Assembly: GCA_963745665.1 (NCBI GenBank)
Contig: CAVUYE010000003.1
Span: 806,001 to 870,000, forward strand
Source: Bog-473 sp963745665
GTDB lineage: Bacteria; Actinomycetota; Acidimicrobiia; Acidimicrobiales; RAAP-2
Length of the DNA stretch: 64,000 nt
Direction: 5' to 3'
In this document: positions 8,461 to 16,508 of the stretch, piece after piece
Layout: every line of letters begins with the position of its first letter
Position numbering within the stretch: position 1 is the stretch's first letter
Position numbers and translations under genes: made by a program
Notes under the pieces: generated by a model
Seen by the model: only the letters and a program-made list of their open reading frames with translations
What the model was told of the DNA's origin: nothing
The model's database searches: none

Positions 8461-9450
8461 ATGCGCTTTGTCGTTCTGGGAGCGGGTGCCATCGGCGGCG
8501 CGGTCGGGGGCCGCCTGTTCGAGCGGGGCTACGACGTCACGCTGGTTGCACGGGGAGACCACGGCCGTGCCCTGCAATCGGGCCTCGTCCTGGAGGCACC
8601 CGACGGGACGGTGACGCTGCCCATCCCCGTCGTCGATGACCCGGCGCGGGTGTCGTGGGAGGGCGACGCCGACGGCGACCCGGTCGTGCTGCTGGCCGTG
8701 AAGGGGCAGCACACCGACTCTGCGCTGGCGCAGCTGGTGGCGGCGGCACCCCCCGGCACACCGCTGGTCTGCATGCAGAACGGTGTCGAGAACGAGCGCC
8801 GCGTGCTACGCCACTTCCCCCACACCTACGCGATGTGCGTCATGTGCCCGGCCACCCAGCTCCGCCCCGGTGTCGTGCAGGTGCACTCGGCACCCGTCTC
8901 GGGGATGCTCGACGTCGGTCGGTTCCCGGACGGCCTGGGCGACCGCGGCCAGGCGATCGCCGACGCCATCGCCACGACGAGCTTCCAGTCGGTGGCACGC
9001 CCCGACATCATGCGCTGGAAGTACCGCAAGCTCCTGATGAACCTGGCCAACGCCGTGGAGGCTCTGGCGGGACCGGAGGGCCGCTTCGGCCCGCTGGCGC
9101 GCGAGGCGCAACGCGAGGGCAAGGAGGCCTTGTCGGCGGCGGGGATCGACGTCGCCAGCTCCGAGGAGGACCGGGTGCGCCGGGGCAACTTCTTGCAGAT
9201 GGCGGCCACGCCGTCGGGGGAGTGGCAGGGGGGCTCCAGCTGGCAGAGCCTCGCCCGCGGGGCAGGGTCCATAGAGGCGGAGTTCCTCAACGGCGAGATC
9301 GTGCTCCTGGGCGGCCTCAACGGGGTGCCGACGCCGGTCAACGCGCTGCTGCAGCGGCTGGCCGTGCGGGCCGCTGCCGAAGGGGCGGCGGCGGGGGCGT
9401 GGCGCATCGAGGAGCTGAGCGACCTGGCCGGCGTGCCGCACGATGCATGA
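8461..9450 (+). CDS. panE: Ketopantoate reductase-like protein (2-dehydropantoate 2-reductase family)
   Basis: 329-residue NADP-dependent reductase. The Rossmann motif GAGAIGGAVGG opens the protein, then VVLLAVKGQHT and MQNGVENE, and the ketopantoate reductase C-domain with DIMRWKYRKLLMNLANAVEAL, which holds the catalytic Lys. In PanE it makes pantoate for coenzyme A, but actinobacteria carry many paralogues acting on other 2-keto or 3-keto substrates. ATG 8461 starts exactly at the fold (MRFVVLGAG). Its last 8 bp overlap the DinB-like gene, so the two are likely co-translated. Confidence 0.82.
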   Translation: MRFVVLGAGAIGGAVGGRLFERGYDVTLVARGDHGRALQSGLVLEAPDGTVTLPIPVVDDPARVSWEGDADGDPVVLLAVKGQHTDSALAQLVAAAPPGTPLVCMQNGVENERRVLRHFPHTYAMCVMCPATQLRPGVVQVHSAPVSGMLDVGRFPDGLGDRGQAIADAIATTSFQSVARPDIMRWKYRKLLMNLANAVEALAGPEGRFGPLAREAQREGKEALSAAGIDVASSEEDRVRRGNFLQMAATPSGEWQGGSSWQSLARGAGSIEAEFLNGEIVLLGGLNGVPTPVNALLQRLAVRAAAEGAAAGAWRIEELSDLAGVPHDA

Positions 9451-9925
9451 GCGCGCCGGTGCGTTGGGCGACGACTTCGCACGGGCGAACGCAGAGGCGG
9501 TGGCCTTCGCGCGGGCCTGCCCGGACGAGACGTGGGTGCGGACGGTGCCCGGCGAGGAGTGGGCGGTCGGCGTCGTGCTCCACCACATCGCCGAAAGCCA
9601 CGACAACGGCTGCCGCTGGCTGCTGGGGATGGCGCGGGGTGACGGGGTCAGCGACACGGCGGAGGCGATCGACGAGGCCAACGCCGCTCACGCGGCCCGC
9701 ACCGGGACGGTGACACAGGCCGAGACGGTGGCCCTGCTGGAGGCGAACGGCGGCCGAATGGAGGCCGTGCTGCGGGGCTTGAGCGACGAGGAGCTCGACC
9801 GCAAGGCGCCGTTCGGACCGGCAGGCGGCCAGAGTTTCTCCACCGCGGATCTGGCGGTCGTGCCGGCGCGCCACACCCGAGAGCACCTGGCGCATGCGCG
9901 CCGGGTGACCGACGAACCGCTCTGA
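9443..9925 (+). CDS. DinB-like four-helix protein
   Basis: 160-residue protein of the DinB/mycothiol-dependent maleylpyruvate isomerase-like superfamily. A helix ending VVLHHIAESHDNG carries the first His ligand pattern, and the last helix has VPARHTREHLAHAR, the His-rich metal-binding end typical of the family. The fold supports a mononuclear metal site; some relatives are mycothiol S-transferases. It overlaps the panE-like gene by 8 bp (ATG 9443) and converges with the sulfatase, 10 bp away. Function not assignable beyond the family. Confidence 0.75.
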   Translation: MHERAGALGDDFARANAEAVAFARACPDETWVRTVPGEEWAVGVVLHHIAESHDNGCRWLLGMARGDGVSDTAEAIDEANAAHAARTGTVTQAETVALLEANGGRMEAVLRGLSDEELDRKAPFGPAGGQSFSTADLAVVPARHTREHLAHARRVTDEPL

Positions 9926-9935
9926 CCGTCGGTGT

Positions 9936-12221
9936 TCAGTCGGCGTGGAGCGCGGCGCGCACCTCGTCGCTCGGGTCAGGCCGCAGCGAGCCCGGCGTGT
10001 CCACCCGGACACCGTGGACCGTCCCATCGAGGCGCGCCGGGGGCGCGTAGCGCGCCGACACGGGGAAGCCGCTGTCCCAGCCGAGGCGCAACCCGGCCCC
10101 GCCATGCTGGACGGCCAGGGGCAGCATCCCCTGCACCGCCGTCTCGTCGACCTCCGCGCCGTCGACGAGGAGGACCATGCGCCCCGGGGCCCCGTCCTGG
10201 CCGACGGCGTAGGAGACCATGAGCTCGTGTTGGCAGGCAGCGAGGGCTGCCGGCATCATCAGCTCGAGTGCGTCGGCGGCCCGGGCGAACGTGAAATGGA
10301 CCCTGCCTTCGACCAGGTACAGGGCGTAGCCCCCGAACCAGTCGCCGAGGGCGAAGATCACGCCCTCGGCACCGTCGCGGTCGGTGTCGACGTCGGCCGT
10401 GATGTCGAATCCCCCCCACAGCAGCGGGACTGATTCGTCGGCGACGGGGCCACCGCCCGGACGGAACGTCCGCGACGGGCCGGCCGGCCACACGGGCGGG
10501 ATGAACCCCCCGAAGCGGTCGACCAGGCCGTCGGAGATGGGCAGGACGCGGTTGCGCACCGCCTCGGCATCCCACAGGTCGCGCAGCTGCTCCATCCGCT
10601 CGGGCTCGTCGGCGGCACGGTCGTTCGCCTCCGAGAAGTCCACCGACAGGTCGAAGAGCTCCCAACGGTCGTCCTCGAAGTGGCGGCTGCCCTCGGCGAG
10701 CTCCTCCTCGTCGAGGATGCCCGTGCTGATGTGATTGGTGGTGGCCTTCCATCCCTCGTGGTAGATGGAGCGTGAGCCCATCATCTCGAAGTACTGCGTG
10801 TGGTGCAGCTCGGAAGTCTCGGGGTCGTCGAGCGTGGACAGGAGGCTCACGCCGTCCACCGGGAGCTGGGCCACGCCGTCGACCTCGCCGGGGATGTCGA
10901 GGCCGACGGCGCCCATGATGGTCGGCATGAGGTCGATCGCATGGGCGAACTGGCGGCGTACGGCGCCTGGCTGGGCGATCCGCCCGGGCCAGTGCACGAT
11001 CAGGGGGGTTCGGGTGCCGCCCAGCCAGGTGTAGCGCTTCCAGAGCTTGTGTGGCGTGTTGCCCGCCCAGGCCCAGGCCCACGAGTAGTGGTTGTAGGTG
11101 CTGAAGCCGCCCCAGTCGTCGTAGTGCGCCAGGTTCTCGTCCAAGGACTCCCGGATGTGCGCGGTGAACCGGTGCTCGTTGAAGCTGCCGGCCTTGCCCC
11201 CCTCGGCGCTGGCGCCGTTGTCGGAAAAGACCAGGACCAGGGTGTTGTCGAGTGCCCCCAGGCTCTCGAGGGAGGTGAGGACCCGGCCGATCTGCGCGTC
11301 CGTGTGGGTCAGGAAGCCGGCGAAGACCTCCTGCTGGCGTGCCAGCATGCGCCGGTCCTCGCCCGAGAGCTCGTCCCAGGCCTGCACCCACGAGGGCCGC
11401 TCGGTCAGCACCGTGCCGTCGGGCACCATGCCCGTGGCGCGCTGGCGTTCGAACAGCTCGGCCCGCCAGGCGTCCCACCCCTTGTCGAACACGCCGCGGT
11501 AGGGGTCGACCCACTCGGGCGCCACCTGGTGCGGGGCGTGCATGGCACCGAGGGCGAGGTACAAGAAGTACGGCTTACCTGGGGCCCCCTGCTGCTGGTC
11601 CTGCACCATGCGGACGGCCTGGTCGGCCAGATCCTCACTCAGGTGGTAGCCCTCCTCGGGCCGCCGCGGCGGCTCGATGTAGTGGTTGTCGCACACGAGG
11701 TTCGGGGCCCATTGGTTGGTGTCGCCCTGCAGGAAGCCGTAGTAGCGCTCGAAGCCGAGACCGAGCGGCCAGGTGTCGAACGGCCCGGCCGCCGAGCGCT
11801 GCCACCGCGGCGTGAGGTGCCACTTGCCGACGGCCATCGTCGAGTAGCCGGCGTCCCGCAGCAGACGGGGGAGCGTGGCGGCCGACTTGGGCAGGCGGGC
11901 GTCGTAGCCGGGGAAGGCGAGCGGGATGTCGGCCAGGAAGCCCATGCCGACCGCATGGTGGTTGCGCCCGGTGAAGAACGACGCCCGGGTCGGCGAGCAC
12001 AGGGAAGTGACGTGGAACCGGTTGAACGGTGCGCCGGCGGCGGCCAGGGCGTCCAGGTGCGGCGTGCCGATGTCGGAGCCGAAGGCGCCGAGGTGACCGA
12101 AACCGGTGTCGTCGAGGACGATGGCGACGACGTTGGGCGCACCGTGCGGCGGCTTGGGCTCGTGGGGGAAGCGGGGGGTCGACTCGGCCGTGGTGAAGCC
12201 GATCTGCTGAGGTTCGTCCAT
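9936..12221 (-). CDS. Arylsulfatase (type I sulfatase)
   Basis: 761-residue sulfatase that cleaves sulfate esters. The activation motif C-x-P-x-R is seen as CSPTRAS (about residue 78), where the Cys must become formylglycine. Metal-site residues appear in VLDDTGFGHLG and VFSDNGASAEGG. GKWHLTP is the second sulfatase signature. The C-terminal third (from about 600) is an added beta-rich domain common in arylsulfatases of this size. No signal peptide is visible, so a cytoplasmic site or non-classical export is likely. No formylglycine-generating enzyme lies in the window. A sulfotransferase lies 14 kb away, but the two are not evidently linked. Confidence 0.9.
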   Translation of the reverse strand: MDEPQQIGFTTAESTPRFPHEPKPPHGAPNVVAIVLDDTGFGHLGAFGSDIGTPHLDALAAAGAPFNRFHVTSLCSPTRASFFTGRNHHAVGMGFLADIPLAFPGYDARLPKSAATLPRLLRDAGYSTMAVGKWHLTPRWQRSAAGPFDTWPLGLGFERYYGFLQGDTNQWAPNLVCDNHYIEPPRRPEEGYHLSEDLADQAVRMVQDQQQGAPGKPYFLYLALGAMHAPHQVAPEWVDPYRGVFDKGWDAWRAELFERQRATGMVPDGTVLTERPSWVQAWDELSGEDRRMLARQQEVFAGFLTHTDAQIGRVLTSLESLGALDNTLVLVFSDNGASAEGGKAGSFNEHRFTAHIRESLDENLAHYDDWGGFSTYNHYSWAWAWAGNTPHKLWKRYTWLGGTRTPLIVHWPGRIAQPGAVRRQFAHAIDLMPTIMGAVGLDIPGEVDGVAQLPVDGVSLLSTLDDPETSELHHTQYFEMMGSRSIYHEGWKATTNHISTGILDEEELAEGSRHFEDDRWELFDLSVDFSEANDRAADEPERMEQLRDLWDAEAVRNRVLPISDGLVDRFGGFIPPVWPAGPSRTFRPGGGPVADESVPLLWGGFDITADVDTDRDGAEGVIFALGDWFGGYALYLVEGRVHFTFARAADALELMMPAALAACQHELMVSYAVGQDGAPGRMVLLVDGAEVDETAVQGMLPLAVQHGGAGLRLGWDSGFPVSARYAPPARLDGTVHGVRVDTPGSLRPDPSDEVRAALHAD

Positions 12222-12283
12222 GGGCCCCGAGGGTAGACGCTCGGCTCCTCACGGCTCCGCACGCAGGGCTAACGTTGGAGTCG

Positions 12284-12568
12284 ATGCTGGGACATGTTCC
12301 TGGACCGCCGCAGCCGCATTTTCCCGAGGGCGTGGCCCCCTTCATCGGGTACCTCGCCACTCGCGAACCGCGACCGCTCAATGAACGCGCGCCCGAAGAA
12401 GCCGCATGGGCGGACGCCGACAGCGCAGAGCTCGACCAGTTCGCCGACATCGGCGACTGGGAGCCGATCCACCGGCCGCTGGTACAGGTGATGGCCGTCA
12501 TCGTGTCCATCTCGTTGGTCGTGGCCGCCGTGGGCACGGTCCTCGAGATCCTGTTGTCCGCTCGCTGA
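12284..12568 (+). CDS. Small membrane protein, unknown function
   Basis: 94-residue protein from ATG 12284 (MLGHVPGPPQPHFPEG). A Pro-rich, then acidic, soluble N-terminal two thirds is followed by one C-terminal membrane helix (VMAVIVSISLVVAAVGTVLEIL) and a short tail ending LLSAR. This is a tail-anchor-like layout with the N-terminus probably cytoplasmic. It is divergent from the sulfatase and convergent with the propeller gene. I do not recognise a family. Codon use and G/C at third positions look like its neighbours, which supports it being real. Confidence 0.55.
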   Translation: MLGHVPGPPQPHFPEGVAPFIGYLATREPRPLNERAPEEAAWADADSAELDQFADIGDWEPIHRPLVQVMAVIVSISLVVAAVGTVLEILLSAR

Positions 12569-12574
12569 GCGAGC
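12560..12574. terminator. Short hairpin at the end of the 94-aa gene
   Basis: A six-base inverted repeat (GCTCGC / GCGAGC) with the TGA stop codon as its three-base loop, between two convergent genes. There is no T-run, so it is at best a weak or Rho-assisted bidirectional end. Confidence 0.25.
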
Positions 12575-12646
12575 TCGTCGAGCGCCGATGCCGCCTCACG
12601 AGCGTACGAGGCATGCGGTGTGCGGTTGACCTTTGAGTTGTCGTGT

Positions 12647-14257
12647 TCACGGGGAGGCTTTGACGCCGCGGCGCCGCCCCAGGAGCCAGGTCAGAAGGCC
12701 GAGGACGGCGAGCCCACCGACGATGGCGGCCGCAACGACCCAGGGATTGGTCCCGCGCTGTTGCGCCGGGAGCGCCATGGTGGATGTCGTCGTCGAACTC
12801 GCGGTCGTCGTGGTCGTCCCGGCACTTGCTGCAGCTGATGCCATCCGGAAGGCCACGACCCGGTTCGCCGCGGGTGCCAGCAGCAGACCGGCACCGACGG
12901 AAGGAGTGGGGAAGTGGTTGGCCGGGGTGCCGACGGTCGCCTGCTCCTGGGTGGCGCCCGACGAGGGATTCAAGCCGTAGAGCGTCCCGTTCGAGCCGAT
13001 GGTCCACACGAGCCCTCCCGCCACAATGGGGGGTCCACCGCCGACCGAGGAACTCCAGAGCAGACGGATCGCGGCCGGGGATTCCGACACCTGGACGGCG
13101 ACCGGTCCGCTCTGGCACGGCAGGTACACGGTCGATCCCTCGATGGCGAAGCCTCCGTCGATGACGGTGCTGCAGGCCTCCGCGAGCTTCGCCTCCTGGC
13201 CGCCGATGCCACCCAGGCTGGCCCCGTTCAGCAGGTAGACGATGCGCGACTTGGAGGCGGCGGCGACCTGGCCGTCGGCGAGGAGAGCGACGCCCGTCGA
13301 CATGTCCAGATCTCGTGCGTTGTCGGAGGGCCAGGACGAGGGTGCGAAGTACTGCTCGAGCGCGAGGGAGGGTGACAGCTCCAGCACCGAGTCGCTGTCG
13401 TCGTAGGCGTGGCTCCCAGAGAAGACCGAGCCATTGCCGGCGGTGACCCAGATGTTGCCGTTGGCGTCGACCGCGGGGGCGGCACCGCCCATCCAGACCG
13501 CGCCCTGGCTTTCGCCGGCGCCCGAGTCGACGGCGAAAGCGGCGGGTGGACCGCCGGCCTCGGGCACCGACATGACCCAACCGTGGTAGGTCGAGCAGTC
13601 CCCGAAATTGCCGCCGTAGCCGAAGACGACACGGCCGGCATCGAGTGTCAATCCGGTGCGCTGCAAGATGGCGGCCGGCCTCGAGCCAGCCGGATCCACG
13701 TTCTCGTTCAACTCGGTCTTTCCTGTGGACGTGCTCAGCCCGACGAGCTGGTGTGCGGGGTTGCCGTTGATCAGCTCGTCGGCAACGACGAACACCTCGC
13801 CGCGCGCCGCGTCCAACACGGGCGTGCCTGTGATGCCGACCGTGGGGGTGATGTCACCGCAGGGGAGCAATCCCGAAGGCACGGGTGTGGCGAGGTGGGT
13901 CGACCACTCGACGGAGCCCGTCGACGCCGAGAGGGCGTAGACGGTGTCGTTTTCGGTCGCGACGAAGACCAGCCCGCTGGACACGAGCGGTTCGCCGTAG
14001 AGCGCACCATCGAGGCTGGAAGACGTCCAGGCCGGCGAGGAGACGTTGACGGCGCCGGCGGAGGCCGCCAGCCCGGCGCCGGCGGGACTGCCGTGATAGA
14101 GCGTCCATCCGGGGACGGAGGTCGGACTGGTCGTCGAGGTGGTCGAACCGAGCGCCGGGCTGCCTGCGGCCAGCGCCAGGAGCAGCCCGGCGGACGCGAC
14201 GAGGCCTTGATGCGCTCGCCTCGAGCGGGCTGGCCCACCCGGGCCTCCTGGCCTCAG
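12647..14257 (-). CDS. Membrane-anchored PQQ-like beta-propeller protein
   Basis: About 536 residues as an open frame. A signal-peptide-like stretch (LVASAGLLLALAAGSPALGS) is followed by repeated WTLYHGS, GLVFVATENDTVYALSASTG, NIWVTAGNGSVF and GLVWTIGSNGTLYGLNPSSG blades of the PQQ/BamB-like propeller type. A Thr/Ser-rich linker (about 470-490), one membrane helix (WVVAAAIVGGLAVLGLLTWLL) and a basic tail follow. The blades therefore sit outside the cell. The start is unclear: no ATG, GTG or TTG is in frame after the permease stop. CTG 14257 overlaps that stop (CTGA) and is my best guess. It is the last gene of the sugar ABC operon, suggesting a ligand-handling role. Confidence 0.7.
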   Translation of the reverse strand: MRPGGPGGPARSRRAHQGLVASAGLLLALAAGSPALGSTTSTTSPTSVPGWTLYHGSPAGAGLAASAGAVNVSSPAWTSSSLDGALYGEPLVSSGLVFVATENDTVYALSASTGSVEWSTHLATPVPSGLLPCGDITPTVGITGTPVLDAARGEVFVVADELINGNPAHQLVGLSTSTGKTELNENVDPAGSRPAAILQRTGLTLDAGRVVFGYGGNFGDCSTYHGWVMSVPEAGGPPAAFAVDSGAGESQGAVWMGGAAPAVDANGNIWVTAGNGSVFSGSHAYDDSDSVLELSPSLALEQYFAPSSWPSDNARDLDMSTGVALLADGQVAAASKSRIVYLLNGASLGGIGGQEAKLAEACSTVIDGGFAIEGSTVYLPCQSGPVAVQVSESPAAIRLLWSSSVGGGPPIVAGGLVWTIGSNGTLYGLNPSSGATQEQATVGTPANHFPTPSVGAGLLLAPAANRVVAFRMASAAASAGTTTTTASSTTTSTMALPAQQRGTNPWVVAAAIVGGLAVLGLLTWLLGRRRGVKASP

Positions 14258-15591
14258 GCCTCGCCCGATCGGCCTCTCCGGCGCAGTGTGGCGTCGACGG
14301 CCACGGCCACGAGCAGTACGGCGGCCGTGGCGATGTCGGTTCCGGCGGTGCTGATGTTGAGAAGCGCCAGCCCATTGGTGAGGGTGGCGATGACCAGACC
14401 GCCGATGAGCGGGTGAATCGGTTTGCCGTAGCCACCGAACAGGCTGGCACCTCCGATGACCGCGGCGGCCACTGCGTACAGCACGTACGTGCCCCCGTCG
14501 AAACCGACGGAGAGGGAGCCCAGGCGAGATGCGTACACCAAGGCGGCCAGACCCGCCGTGAAGCTGCAGAGTGCAAATGCAAAAGTCCGGATCCGCGCCA
14601 CGTGGATCCCGGCGCGGCGGGCGGCTTCAGGGCTGGCACCGATGGCGTAGATGTAGCGTCCGGACCGCGTCCTCGCGAGGTGGAATGACGAGGCGATCAG
14701 GACGATGACGAGGAACGGAATGACCCAGGGCACGCCGTCGACGGGGGAGAGAACACCTCGGTTGAGGTTGCAGATGTACACGAGCACGATGCCGGCGACG
14801 GCGACGGCCCCGACCGTTGCGAGCGTGATGCTCAAGGGCGGCGCGCTCAGGCCCTGTGAGCGACGTCGCCCGCTCGTGAGGATGGACGCCAGAGCAAAGA
14901 GACCCACACTCACGATGAGCACGATCCAGCCCGCGACCGGGGTCATGCTGCCACTGACGAGGTCGTTGATCACGCCGTTTGAAACGGAGATCACGCCGCC
15001 GACGGCGCCCTTGTCGACGTCGAAGACGTAGATCAAGACGCCTTGCCAGCCCAGCAATCCGGCCAGCGTCACGACGAAGGAGGGGATTCTGAGCCTTGTG
15101 ATGATGACGCCCTGGAAAGCGCCGATGACGAGGCATGCCCCGAGACCCACGAGAACCCCGGCCCACCACGGCCAATCCGCCGGCGAACCGATAAGGGCCA
15201 GCGCAATGGCCGCGCCCACCGCGCCGACGAAGCCCACTGACAAGTCGATCTCGCTGAGGATGAGGGCGTACAGCTCGGCGAGGCCTAACAGGACGATGAA
15301 TGCCGCCTGGATGAACAGGTTGACGATATTGGTCGCCGTGAGGAACGCGCTCGACTGCACTTCGAAGAAGATGCAGATGACTATCAGGCCAAAGATGATC
15401 GGGAGGGCGCCGCTCTCACCACCGCGGATGCGCTTCCACCAGGCGCGCAGGTAGTCGCCCAGGGAGTCCGCGAGGACCTCGGGGGCGAGCGCGACGAGCG
15501 CCTCGGGAGCCAGGGCACTGTCCGAGGCAGCAGCCGCTGGGTTTTTGGATCCCTTCCCTGCTGCGACCGGGTCGTCCACGATGTCGGTCAT
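14254..15591 (-). CDS. Sugar ABC transporter permease (XylH/RbsC type)
   Basis: 445-residue inner-membrane permease with about ten or more hydrophobic helices, of the branched-chain/ribose-xylose class (BPD_transp_2). LGLAELYALILSEIDLSVG is the typical second-helix motif of sugar permeases, and GIHVARIRTFAFALCSFTAG resembles the EAA-like loop contacting the ATPase. The long hydrophilic N-terminus (about 60 residues, Ala-rich) is seen in XylH-like proteins. ATG 15591 overlaps the stop of the ATPase gene (ATGA), and its stop overlaps the propeller frame. The substrate is probably a pentose or hexose by family, not proven. Confidence 0.88.
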   Translation of the reverse strand: MTDIVDDPVAAGKGSKNPAAAASDSALAPEALVALAPEVLADSLGDYLRAWWKRIRGGESGALPIIFGLIVICIFFEVQSSAFLTATNIVNLFIQAAFIVLLGLAELYALILSEIDLSVGFVGAVGAAIALALIGSPADWPWWAGVLVGLGACLVIGAFQGVIITRLRIPSFVVTLAGLLGWQGVLIYVFDVDKGAVGGVISVSNGVINDLVSGSMTPVAGWIVLIVSVGLFALASILTSGRRRSQGLSAPPLSITLATVGAVAVAGIVLVYICNLNRGVLSPVDGVPWVIPFLVIVLIASSFHLARTRSGRYIYAIGASPEAARRAGIHVARIRTFAFALCSFTAGLAALVYASRLGSLSVGFDGGTYVLYAVAAAVIGGASLFGGYGKPIHPLIGGLVIATLTNGLALLNISTAGTDIATAAVLLVAVAVDATLRRRGRSGEA

Positions 15592-16361
15592 CGTGCCTCC
15601 ACTCCCGGCGCATTGGCCCGAGTCGACTGGCCCGTTGTCATGTATTCGACCACCACCTGCGTATCGAAGTCGGCGACCGGCCCCTGCGCCACCAAGCGGC
15701 CCAGATAGAGGATGGAGATCTGCTCGGCCACGGCGAAGACGTCGACCAGGTTGTGTGAGACCACCATGACGGCAGTGCCCTGGCTCGAAAGGCGTTTGAT
15801 GAGCTCGAGCACCTGGCCGGTCTGGGCTACTCCGAGGGCGGCCGTGGGCTCGTCCATGATCACCAACTTGGCGGCCGACAGGACCGCCTTGGCCACGGCG
15901 ACGGACTGGCGCTGGCCGCCGGAAAGCGATCGCACCGGTTGGCGGATGGAGCGCACGGTCGTGACGTGGAGGTCAGCGAGTACCTGGCGCGCCTCGATCT
16001 CCATGGCGGTCTCGTCGAGGAGCCGGTGCCGCAGCTTTTCGTGCCCGAGGAACAGGTTCTGGACGATGTCCAGGTTGTCGCACAGCGCGAGGTCCTGGTA
16101 GATGGTCGTGATACCGAGCGCTTCGGCATCGTTCGGGCTGTGGATGCGTGCGGGCTGGCCCTCCCACAGGATCTGACCCTCCGTGGGCGCCCACAGCCCG
16201 GAAATGGTCTTGATCGTCACCGACTTGCCGGCGCCGTTGTCGCCAACCAAGGCGGTGATCTTGCCTGCCGGAATGGACAGGTCGACCTTGTCGAGGGCTT
16301 GAACCGCCCCGAACGACTTGCTCACTCCCCGGAGTTCCAGGAGCGGTGCATCCTCGGTCAT
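15588..16361 (-). CDS. Sugar ABC transporter ATP-binding protein
   Basis: 257-residue single-domain ATPase. Walker A is GDNGAGKS, Q-loop YQDLALCDN, signature LSGGQRQ, Walker B LVIMDEPTA, and H-loop VSHN. Related ribose importers have a double-length ATPase, while XylG-like short forms such as this one pair as homodimers. ATG 16361 (MTEDAPLLEL) is chosen over longer starts because GGGGG lies seven to eight bases upstream and a strong hairpin occupies the region further up. It overlaps the permease by four bases. Confidence 0.9.
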   Translation of the reverse strand: MTEDAPLLELRGVSKSFGAVQALDKVDLSIPAGKITALVGDNGAGKSVTIKTISGLWAPTEGQILWEGQPARIHSPNDAEALGITTIYQDLALCDNLDIVQNLFLGHEKLRHRLLDETAMEIEARQVLADLHVTTVRSIRQPVRSLSGGQRQSVAVAKAVLSAAKLVIMDEPTAALGVAQTGQVLELIKRLSSQGTAVMVVSHNLVDVFAVAEQISILYLGRLVAQGPVADFDTQVVVEYMTTGQSTRANAPGVEAR

Positions 16362-16411
16362 GTCGTGGGCCCCCATCGCGATGACAGTTCGAGTCTCTGC
16401 ATGCTTCCAGC

Positions 16412-16450
16412 GGCCGACCCCCGCCCCGTCGCCGGGACCGGGGGTCGGCC
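16412..16450 (-). promoter_or_regulatory. Strong intergenic hairpin between binding-protein and ATPase genes
   Basis: A perfect 12-base inverted repeat (16412-16423 with 16439-16450, GGCCGACCCCCG) with a 15-base loop lies in the 147-bp gap after the binding-protein gene. No T-run follows on the minus strand. This is the position where ABC operons often carry a structure that protects the upstream mRNA or partly stops transcription, giving more binding protein than membrane components. Confidence 0.7.
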
Positions 16451-16508
16451 TGGAAGTTACTTCGTTTCGATGGACATTACCCAGACCGGCGTGCCGGTCC
16501 GCCACTGG

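Noticed and set aside
16362..16505. N-terminal extension of the ABC ATPase
   Set aside because: It would translate through the strong hairpin and has no ribosome site; ATG 16361 has one.
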